64,000 bases of DNA, taken from NCBI GenBank assembly GCA_026002815.1, contig BPGB01000006.1:28998-92997 (forward strand), given 5' to 3'. Made by a program: the position numbers and the translations under genes. Of this stretch, positions 58,589-64,000 are shown piece after piece (the stretch's first letter is position 1; the number at the start of each line of letters is the position of its first letter). The DNA is from Candidatus Woesearchaeota archaeon (GTDB taxonomy: Archaea; Nanobdellota; Nanobdellia; Woesearchaeales; UBA9642). The notes beneath the pieces are model-generated. The model worked only from the letters and a program-made list of their open reading frames with translations, did no database searches and was not told where the DNA came from.

Positions 58589-58628
58589 AAAAATATTCTC
58601 TTTCAAAAAAAAGAGAATATTTTTTTAT
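58589..58628 (+). terminator. Terminator after P5 gene
   Basis: A 13-bp perfect stem (58591-58603 with 58610-58622), 6-base loop and T-run. Confidence 0.87.
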
Positions 58629-58634
58629 CTTTTT

Positions 58635-58772
58635 TTATTTATCTTGCAGAATTATTAGCATAATCAAATAGATTTCCCCTATCAGATAGGCTATCTTTTC
58701 TGCTTTGCTCTCTATATTTTCTAAATTTTCTAATATCTTTTCTGCTTTTTTTGAAATCATTAAATCATCCAT
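58635..58772 (-). CDS. Possible small protein on the minus strand
   Basis: This 45-residue frame begins MDDLMISKKAEKILENLENI and ends LIMLIILQDK: a charged coiled-coil helix followed by a hydrophobic helix (IAYLIGEIYLIMLIIL, ~27-42). AAAGGA is 10 bases before the ATG. It is the only minus-strand candidate in the accessory region, and it shares the terminator at 58589-58628 with the convergent plus gene. A membrane-associated small protein is possible, but low-complexity AT-rich sequence may give this by chance. Confidence 0.4.
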   Translation of the reverse strand: MDDLMISKKAEKILENLENIESKAEKIAYLIGEIYLIMLIILQDK

Positions 58773-59481
58773 AACATTTTATCCTTTTTTTTAAAAATAG
58801 GCTTATTTGACAAAATAAAGGCATTTTTAGCCATTTTAATTTTAATCCATATCCAAATACCTTTTTTTATTTTTAATCGAAATTTGAACCCTTATTTTGC
58901 GAATTTTGGCTATTTTTATATATACTTTACTACCCATTTTTTGCTATCCATTCTTTGCATAAAAATTATAAGGATTTTGAATTTGTGTTATCCATTGCCC
59001 GTTGCCCTTACTCATGATTCTTTCCTGCTTTTTTGTTTCCCCTATCCAGCCTTGCATGGGGTAAGGCTTATAGTTAACAGACTTCAATTTACCAATTCCA
59101 GTTAATTAAAATAACAAAATTCATTTTTAATTTTTGTATTTTAATATTTTTTATCTTTTTGATAAATATTAATTTCAATCTTGCAGGGGTAAGTAGTGGA
59201 GGAAATTTACAGGTATCTATTTTTTTTTATTTTTATCTAGCATAGGATAACACGATATGCTTTATAACAGGAGGGTATTTTTGAATTTCTCTCTCTTGTT
59301 ATTTTTTTTAATTTCTTCTTCCATTTAATTTAAATATTATATTAATTAATTAATTAAATAATTAATTAATTAATATATTAACTTTTTTTTTTTTTTACAT
59401 TTCTAATTTTAACATACTTTTTGAGATTGTCAAGAGTATTTTTATCAGAATTATGTAAGAGTTTTATTAGAAATTTACCTA
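58773..59481. other. Non-coding region with AT-rich tract
   Basis: About 700 bp without a convincing gene. It includes a GCCTT/AAGGC hairpin near 59050-59070, an orphan AGGAGG (59269-59274) before a 15-codon TTG frame, and the second TTAATTAA tract (59325-59382) followed by a long T-run. No tRNA or other RNA gene was recognised. Confidence 0.5.
59325..59382. repeat. (TTAATTAA)n AT-rich tract 2
   Basis: Two runs of TTAATTAA split by a single irregular step, like the tract at 49013-49073. It is followed by about 14 T in a row and lies 100 bp before promoter P6. Confidence 0.78.
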
Positions 59482-59509
59482 TTGACAAAATAAAAAATCC
59501 TGTTATAAT
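59482..59509 (+). promoter_or_regulatory. Consensus early promoter P6
   Basis: TTGACA (59482-59487), 16 bp, TATAAT (59504-59509), with CCTATTGACAAAATA context. It drives the operon from 59559. Confidence 0.87.
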
Positions 59510-59558
59510 AGATATAATCCTATGCTAATAGGTAATATAAAAAAAAGGAATGTAAAAA

Positions 59559-59930
59559 ATGAGAATTTTAAATTTCGTGCAACCCCTTGAAAATTATAAT
59601 TATAAAGAATTATTTGATTTAACAGGAATTAATTTTGTTAAAGATGATGAAATTTATACTTTACTCGATTCAAATTTGGAAAATTTAAATAGTCTTTTTA
59701 GGGTTTATGGAATTTATATTTATAACGGCACTAATTTTGTAGTTCTCCCCTCTGACCCTGCTATGAGTGCTAAAGTTGTAGCAGAATTAGCGGGGAGATT
59801 TGGTTATTTTCCCCCAATCGTACAGTATGAGTTAACAGAAAATGGTTTAAAAATTACGGGTATTATCAATCTCGCTGAACAATTTTCTAATGCAAAAGAA
59901 AAGCGGGAAAAAGATTTACACCAAAAATAA
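59559..59930 (+). CDS. Small protein, unknown, at head of modification operon
   Basis: This 123-residue protein starts MRILNFVQPLENYNYKELF, contains FRVYGIYIYNGTNFVVLPSD and PAMSAKVVAELAGRFGYFP, with PIVQYELTENGLKITGIIN then a charged end. The order (strand-helix, then L-P-S-D-P-A-x-S-A-x-V-V-A-E-L-x-G) looks like a conserved small alpha-beta protein. I have a vague memory of similar proteins near CRISPR accessory genes, but no CRISPR is here and I do not claim it. It is 12 bases before the nucleotidyltransferase gene. Confidence 0.55.
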   Translation: MRILNFVQPLENYNYKELFDLTGINFVKDDEIYTLLDSNLENLNSLFRVYGIYIYNGTNFVVLPSDPAMSAKVVAELAGRFGYFPPIVQYELTENGLKITGIINLAEQFSNAKEKREKDLHQK

Positions 59931-59942
59931 TAGGAGTAAAAA

Positions 59943-60662
59943 ATGATAGTAACAACAGATTCTAAAGTTAATACAAGGCTTTCAAGCATGATTCCCCTAT
60001 ATAATGTTTTTGCAAGTGAAAATGCTTTTATTGCCGGTGGTGCAATTAGAAGTATTTTTGCAAATGAAGAAATTAATGATTTTGATATTTATTTTGAGGA
60101 CAAAGAAAATTATTATAATGTTGTAAATTATTTAGATAAAAGAGGAATAGGGGGGGTGATTAGCAGTAATGCTTATAACTTTAAGATAAATAACAGAAAA
60201 TATCAATTGATTCATCACTCTAAAATGATTGGAAATCCCGAATATATTTTATCTCATTTTGATTTTACGGTTTGTATGGGTGCTTATAGTTTTAAAGATA
60301 AAACGGTTATTTATTCAGAAAGATTTTTACTTGATTTAGCAAAAAGGGAATTGGTTTATAATAAAAATACTCTGTTTCCTATTTCTTCACTGGTTAGAAC
60401 AAAAAAATATTTAAAGCGGGGTTACAATATTAATACTCTCGAATATTTAAAAATCATTTCTCATATTCATTCACTATTAAAAAAAGTAGAAGAAGATAAC
60501 GATAAAGATTTATTGAAAGAACAATTTAATGGATTAGATGTGGTTTTAATTGAAAATATTATGGATATTGAATCAGCAAGTCTCGAACATTTTATTTACC
60601 TTGCAGAATCTTTATTTTTTGAAAATGATGCAATTGAATTAGTAAATTATTCTTTGAATTAG
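59943..60662 (+). CDS. Nucleotidyltransferase of the Pol-beta superfamily
   Basis: This 239-residue protein has the signature FIAGGAIRSIFANEEIND followed by FDIYFED (~28-50): GG, conserved R and D-x-D, as in poly(A) polymerase/CCA-adding heads and other minimal nucleotidyltransferases. ILSHFDFTVCMGAYSF (~100-115) gives the third acid. The C-terminal half is helical (LEYLKIISHIHSLLKKVEED). It may add nucleotides to RNA, protein or a sugar. It is 13 bases before two glycosyltransferase genes, so it might activate a sugar or change a target together with them. AATAGGAG is the ribosome site. Confidence 0.72.
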   Translation: MIVTTDSKVNTRLSSMIPLYNVFASENAFIAGGAIRSIFANEEINDFDIYFEDKENYYNVVNYLDKRGIGGVISSNAYNFKINNRKYQLIHHSKMIGNPEYILSHFDFTVCMGAYSFKDKTVIYSERFLLDLAKRELVYNKNTLFPISSLVRTKKYLKRGYNINTLEYLKIISHIHSLLKKVEEDNDKDLLKEQFNGLDVVLIENIMDIESASLEHFIYLAESLFFENDAIELVNYSLN

Positions 60663-60675
60663 AAGGACTACTTAC

Positions 60676-61518
60676 ATGATTATATTTTCCAAAAATCGCC
60701 CCATGCAATTATGCGCAACCCTCGAATCTTTATTGAACAGAAGTAATTATCTGGAAGTCCATAAAAAATATAAAATTAATGTTCTTTATAAGATTACTCC
60801 CGAATACACAGAATCTTATAAAAAAATAATTGAAATTTTTAGAGATTATTTTAATTTTGTGCAAGAAAAAGATTTTCCTAATGATGTTATAAAAATCCTT
60901 GAAAAAAATGAATATATTTTATTTTTGGTAGATGATACAATATTTATTAGGGATTTTAAATTTGAAAATATTTTTTCAATTTTTGAAAATATAGTTAATC
61001 TAATAGGGGTATCTTTAAGACTTTCGCTTGATACTACTTATTGCTATTCAATCAATCAAAAACAAAAAATACCTGATACCTGCCATTGCTATAATGATTT
61101 TTATATTTATGATTGGTCAAAAGCACAATTTGATTTTCAATATCCTATTGACCTTTCAAGTAGTTTTTATAAAACAGAAATCCTTTTACCATTTATCAAA
61201 GAAATTAAAGATTCTTGTATAAATCCTAATTATCTTGAACATTTTTTGTTTATGAACATTATACAAAAAGCCCAATATGGAAGATTAAATAATTTGTATA
61301 ACCTTGCTTTTCCAAAAAAATCTATTGCTGTTAGTGTTCCTGCCAATATTGTAAATGATTTTGTCAAAAATAGATACATGGAAAATGGAATTACACCTGA
61401 AAATCTATTGACTTTTTTTGAAAATGGTTATAGAATAGATGTAGATTTATTGAAAGATTACCCTAATCAATCTGTGCATGAACAAATTAATTTAGAAAAT
61501 TATTTTAAGAGAATATGA
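60676..61518 (+). CDS. Glycosyltransferase-like protein (GT-A type)
   Basis: This 280-residue protein begins MIIFSKNRPMQLCATLESLL, the usual beta-alpha start of a GT-A fold (S-K-N-R-P-x-Q-L), with KINVLYKITPEYTESYKKI and YILFLVDDTIFIRDFKF (~92-108), where VDD is a D-x-D-like metal site. Later DTCHCYNDFYIYDWSKAQFD and PIDLSSSFYKTEILLPFI resemble acceptor loops. It is followed after 1 base by a classic family 2 enzyme. Targets might be phage DNA, virion protein or host surface sugar. Confidence 0.7.
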   Translation: MIIFSKNRPMQLCATLESLLNRSNYLEVHKKYKINVLYKITPEYTESYKKIIEIFRDYFNFVQEKDFPNDVIKILEKNEYILFLVDDTIFIRDFKFENIFSIFENIVNLIGVSLRLSLDTTYCYSINQKQKIPDTCHCYNDFYIYDWSKAQFDFQYPIDLSSSFYKTEILLPFIKEIKDSCINPNYLEHFLFMNIIQKAQYGRLNNLYNLAFPKKSIAVSVPANIVNDFVKNRYMENGITPENLLTFFENGYRIDVDLLKDYPNQSVHEQINLENYFKRI

Positions 61519-61519
61519 G

Positions 61520-62317
61520 ATGAAAAAAATATCCGTTATTGTACCCACTTATAACCGTCCTGAATTTTTACCAATTACTCTCCAAAGTATCATTAATCAA
61601 TATTATCAAAAAATTCAAATTATTTTGATTAATGATGGTGGAAAAGAGCCGTCAGAAGCATTAGAATATTATTCAAAAAATAAACGGGAAGGACTAGAGT
61701 TGACCTATGTTCACAAGCCTAATGGCGGTTTATGGGATGCTAGAAATGTTGGTTTAGATAGAGTAACAGGTGATTATATAGCATTCCTCGATGATGATGA
61801 TACCTTTTATCCCTATCATCTCTCGACTCTTGCAATGGAAATGGAAAAAAATAATCTTTCTGTCATTTATTCTGATGCTATTTGTCATGTTTTACAACGA
61901 AAAAATAATCAATATGCAACACAAGTTAAGCAAATAGTTTATAGTATTGATTATAATCACGATTTGTTACTTGTTCAAAATATCTCACCCGTCAATTGCT
62001 TTGTATTTAGTAAAAAACTATTAGAAAAATATTACATCCGCTTTGAGGATTACAGGGTTTATGAGGACTGGTTATTTTGGATTGAATTAGCAAAACAAAC
62101 CGATTTTGTTCATTATCCTTATCCTACTTGTGAGTACACCTTTAGAAATGATGGTACAACGATGAGTAGCAGTAGAACAGAATTTACAACCCTTTTACCA
62201 GAGATTTATAAACGAAATTTTCCCCTTGCCCATAATCCTTTATGGACAGCCCAAATGATGAACAGAGTCCTTGTAGCAAGGGGATTAGAAGAAATGTTTG
62301 AAATAAAGACAAATTAA
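61520..62317 (+). CDS. Glycosyltransferase family 2
   Basis: This 265-residue enzyme transfers a sugar from a nucleotide sugar. It has the GT2 start ISVIVPTYNRPEFLPITLQS, ILINDGGKEPSEAL, YVHKPNGGLWDARNVGLD, the metal motif YIAFLDDDDTFYP (~86-98) and the late YEDWLFWIELAK (E/D-D-W catalytic base). No membrane segment is present, so it acts in the cytoplasm. It starts 1 base after the other glycosyltransferase. Phage GT2s may glucosylate DNA bases or virion proteins; the sugar is unknown. Confidence 0.88.
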   Translation: MKKISVIVPTYNRPEFLPITLQSIINQYYQKIQIILINDGGKEPSEALEYYSKNKREGLELTYVHKPNGGLWDARNVGLDRVTGDYIAFLDDDDTFYPYHLSTLAMEMEKNNLSVIYSDAICHVLQRKNNQYATQVKQIVYSIDYNHDLLLVQNISPVNCFVFSKKLLEKYYIRFEDYRVYEDWLFWIELAKQTDFVHYPYPTCEYTFRNDGTTMSSSRTEFTTLLPEIYKRNFPLAHNPLWTAQMMNRVLVARGLEEMFEIKTN

Positions 62318-62352
62318 GTTAAGTCAGTTAACAAAAAAAGGATTTTTAAAAA

Positions 62353-62589
62353 ATGAAAATTAAAATTTACTTTACAAAATATGCCCTATTTATTGACTTT
62401 GTATTTTTTAATAATCACTGCCTATTTTTTAACTTTGGGTGGTTTTTAGGTGAACAGAAAACGGGTTTAAGGCTAGAATTGCTTGACCCAACCATTTTTG
62501 ACTGTAATAAAAAGGATATTTTATTAACTATTTTTCAAATTAAACTTGTCAAATTTATTTTTGGCTTTTACTATCAAAACTGGTATTAG
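62353..62589 (+). CDS. Small protein, tandem paralogue A
   Basis: This 78-residue protein is rich in Phe, Leu and Ile. It opens MKIKIYFTKYALFIDFVFF and contains FNFGWFLGEQKTGLRLELLD, then KDILLTIFQIKLVKFIFGFY and YQNWY. The next gene encodes a related protein with MNLGWFF and LTLFEIKIFKFIIGLYYRNY at the same places, so this is a tandem duplication. AAAGGA precedes the ATG. The hydrophobic residues alternate, which suggests beta strands more than membrane helices. Function unknown. Confidence 0.6.
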   Translation: MKIKIYFTKYALFIDFVFFNNHCLFFNFGWFLGEQKTGLRLELLDPTIFDCNKKDILLTIFQIKLVKFIFGFYYQNWY

Positions 62590-62607
62590 GTGATAATAGG
62601 TGATAAG

Positions 62608-62838
62608 ATGAATTTTAGAATTGGAAGAGAAAAAACAGAAATTTATTTTCTTCTAAATATTGGAAAAAATTATAATATTTCAATGAATTTAGGATGGTTT
62701 TTTATTCAAAATGCAAGTCTTTTTAAGATTGAATTACTTGAATTTTTTATTCTCAATTCGGATAAGAAATTTGTTCTGACCTTATTTGAAATTAAAATAT
62801 TTAAGTTTATAATTGGTTTATACTATCGAAATTATTAA
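62608..62838 (+). CDS. Small protein, tandem paralogue B
   Basis: Starting at the ATG at 62608 (AGGTGAT upstream; a GTG at 62590 touching the previous stop is the alternative), this 76-residue protein begins MNFRIGREKTEIYFLLNIG and is related to its upstream neighbour through NLGWFF, KIELLEFFILNSDKK and FEIKIFKFIIGLYYRNY. Duplicates that have diverged this much suggest selection for two forms. Located between glycosyltransferases and a helical protein. Function unknown. Confidence 0.58.
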   Translation: MNFRIGREKTEIYFLLNIGKNYNISMNLGWFFIQNASLFKIELLEFFILNSDKKFVLTLFEIKIFKFIIGLYYRNY

Positions 62839-62850
62839 AAGAGGTGAAAA

Positions 62851-63375
62851 ATGAGTGTTAATAAAAAAATCATTTTATCTAAAAGTTTACTAAATTTTAT
62901 CAGAAAGTATTTTACTTTGATTGATAAATATTATGACGAAGAAAGTGAAGATGTATTTTTTACATTCAATGTTTTTTACAGAGAAAACAAAAATCTTTTT
63001 GAAGTAAATGATTTTGAATTGAAGTTTTTTAGAGATAGTGTAGGTGTAAAGTTAATTAACGAAAACATCATCGAAAGTTTTACCAGAAATGAAATAGAAA
63101 ATTATGATAAAAAATCTCTTAATAAAAGAAATTCTTATTTTACATATTTGAAAAATCATTTAAGAGAAATTCTAAATGATATGGAATCATCTATTATGAA
63201 AGATGAGGAAAATGTACTCTTAATACCTATGGCTAGGATTCTTTATAATATCTGTGAAAGGGAAGATTTACCAGATTGGATTGAAATTTTAGCAATGGGT
63301 AACAGTGAATATATGGATAAACTGTTAGATATTGCAAGAGAAGATATTGAATATGAAAGGATGAATAAATTATGA
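62851..63375 (+). CDS. Helical protein, unknown
   Basis: This 174-residue protein starts MSVNKKIILSKSLLNFIRKY after AAAGAGGTG. It has a DEESEDVFFTFNVFYRENKN region and an acidic C-terminal half (NDMESSIMKDEENVLLIPMA, DKLLDIAREDIEYERMNKL) that is helical. No Cys pairs, no membrane segment. It overlaps the next gene by 4 bases (ATGA), so the membrane protein behind it is made in step. I do not recognise a family. Confidence 0.55.
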   Translation: MSVNKKIILSKSLLNFIRKYFTLIDKYYDEESEDVFFTFNVFYRENKNLFEVNDFELKFFRDSVGVKLINENIIESFTRNEIENYDKKSLNKRNSYFTYLKNHLREILNDMESSIMKDEENVLLIPMARILYNICEREDLPDWIEILAMGNSEYMDKLLDIAREDIEYERMNKL

Positions 63376-63728
63376 CTGCCATTACTTACGAAAATCAATC
63401 TAAAAATAATAATTTTTTAAAGTTTATTTTTATCTCTTTAATCATTGTATTTGCTGTTACTGTATGCTATCATGCAATTAGCAAACATGGTGCAAGTGCA
63501 GTTGTGGCTAGTCAGTGCGCCGATAAGCCTGACTATATTTTTTTAAACCCCGAAAAGAACAGATTTGGCTATACCTGTTTAATGGATAACGGCAAGTGGG
63601 GAGTAGTTATTTTGGATAAATCGGGTAAAATGATTACAAGTTTTATCAAAGAGAAATTTACCAAAGCAGAACAAATTTTTAAATATATGAACAATACTGG
63701 TTATAAATTAATAAAGTCTTTTAGATAG
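63372..63728 (+). CDS. Membrane-anchored small protein
   Basis: This 118-residue protein has a single membrane segment near the N-terminus (FLKFIFISLIIVFAVTVCYH, ~15-34), preceded by a polar tip and followed by an outside or periplasm-like domain with DKPDYIFLNPEKNRFGYTCL and GKWGVVILDKSGKMITSF. Two Cys (SQCADK and YTCLMD) could form a disulfide if exported. This would fit a superinfection exclusion or envelope protein, but that is context only. It overlaps the previous gene. Confidence 0.58.
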   Translation: MTAITYENQSKNNNFLKFIFISLIIVFAVTVCYHAISKHGASAVVASQCADKPDYIFLNPEKNRFGYTCLMDNGKWGVVILDKSGKMITSFIKEKFTKAEQIFKYMNNTGYKLIKSFR

Positions 63729-63739
63729 GAAAAATAAAA

Positions 63740-63853
63740 ATGATTACAATAGTTATTATTTTTCTAGTACTATTTATAATTTTATCAATTAGTAAAATAA
63801 TTGAAAAGTTATCAAATACAGATGAAAATCAAATAGATGATTATCATTTTTAG
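63740..63853 (+). CDS. Very small membrane protein
   Basis: This 37-residue frame starts MITIVIIFLVLFIILSISKI, an almost purely hydrophobic helix, then a polar tail ending DENQIDDYHF. A TAGGAAAA site precedes the ATG. It follows the membrane-anchored gene by 11 bases, so two membrane proteins are side by side. Single-helix proteins of this size in phages include lysis regulators and exclusion factors. Function unknown. Confidence 0.55.
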   Translation: MITIVIIFLVLFIILSISKIIEKLSNTDENQIDDYHF

Positions 63854-63856
63854 TAC

Positions 63857-63885
63857 TTGACAAATTGTTTTAACTGTAATATAAT
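63857..63885 (+). promoter_or_regulatory. Consensus early promoter P7
   Basis: TTGACA (63857-63862), 17 bp, TATAAT (63880-63885). The next ATG (63892) is only 7 bases after the -10, so the mRNA may be leaderless. Confidence 0.85.
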
Positions 63886-63891
63886 CAATGT

Positions 63892-64000
63892 ATGAAAAAG
63901 AAACTTTTATCTATTTTGAATGAATATATTGATTATCTTGTATCTATTCCCCCTATCAACATGATGAATCATCCTACTATTGTTTATATTAAATCCCCTG
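63892..64000 (+). CDS. N-terminal part of a protein cut by the window end
   Basis: The frame opens MKKKLLSILNEYIDYLVSIP and is still open at base 64000, giving 36 residues. No ribosome site is seen: the ATG is about where transcription from P7 should begin, so translation may be from a leaderless mRNA. An alternative ATG at 63888 is in another frame and stops early. No family can be named from so short a piece. Confidence 0.5.
   Translation, partial: MKKKLLSILNEYIDYLVSIPPINMMNHPTIVYIKSP

Noticed and set aside
58884..59105. 73-residue hydrophobic frame on the plus strand
   Set aside because: It begins with TTG without a ribosome site, has T-rich low-complexity sequence and no promoter.
58640..59160. 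tRNA or other structured RNA in the non-coding stretch
   Set aside because: A small GCCTT/AAGGC hairpin is present, but no cloverleaf or T-loop sequence could be built.
59269..59328. Perfect AGGAGG followed by a 15-codon TTG frame
   Set aside because: Too short and composed of Ser/Leu/Phe from T-rich sequence; it could be a remnant of a lost gene start, but nothing supports a peptide.

Overview
This window is most of the genome of an AT-rich tailed dsDNA phage with a long non-contractile tail (siphovirus morphology). The evidence is a contiguous set of terminase, portal, prohead protease/scaffold, HK97-type capsid, connector, tail tube, tape measure (1337 aa), distal tail and tail hub genes. 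The XkdF-like protease, LLH-type holin, GH25 muramidase, strong AAAGGAG ribosome sites and low GC point to a Gram-positive, probably Bacillota, host; this is inference. Both window ends cut through genes, so the genome is longer than what is shown. The standard genetic code fits.

Layout. (1) 1-12.6 kb, plus strand: replication and nucleotide metabolism. It encodes an SSB-like protein, Prim-Pol primase, DnaB-type helicase, Cas4-like nuclease, family B DNA polymerase, dNMP kinase, class II ribonucleotide reductase with two inteins, dUTPase and small zinc proteins. A bidirectional terminator at 12.6 kb separates it from (2) 12.6-48.9 kb, minus strand: one long late region. It reads (in transcription order) HU-like protein, fibre-like proteins, exonuclease, terminase, portal, a true ferritin, protease/scaffold, decoration, capsid, connectors, a large LamG fibre, tail tube, membrane and holin proteins, RuvC-like resolvase, tyrosine recombinase, tape measure, Dit, tail hub, three paralogous tail-tip proteins and endolysin. 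(3) 48.9-49.34 kb: a non-coding control region with a TTAATTAA tract, a large palindrome and five exact-period 21-bp repeats. (4) 49.3-53.5 kb, minus strand: an early operon for a predicted single-chain double-barrel RNA polymerase, a zinc-ribbon protein and a Mom-like DNA modification enzyme. (5) 53.5-54.3 kb: a divergent non-coding region packed with palindromes and ACTAGT sites. (6) 54.3-64 kb, plus strand: accessory/early genes, many as small units with their own near-consensus sigma70 promoter, AAAGGAG leader and terminator; they include a DUF932 protein, a nucleotidyltransferase and two glycosyltransferases.

How it fits together (inference): host RNA polymerase would read the consensus promoters of regions 4 and 6 first; the phage RNA polymerase made from region 4 could then read the 36-kb late region, in front of which I see no consensus promoter. 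A dyad GAATTGGATTCTTTAA links three early promoters to the 21-bp repeat array, suggesting one DNA-binding protein acts at both. The points most worth following are the ferritin in the head cassette, the RNA polymerase, the shared operator/repeat system, the split C-terminus of the DNA polymerase and the recombinase inside the tail genes.
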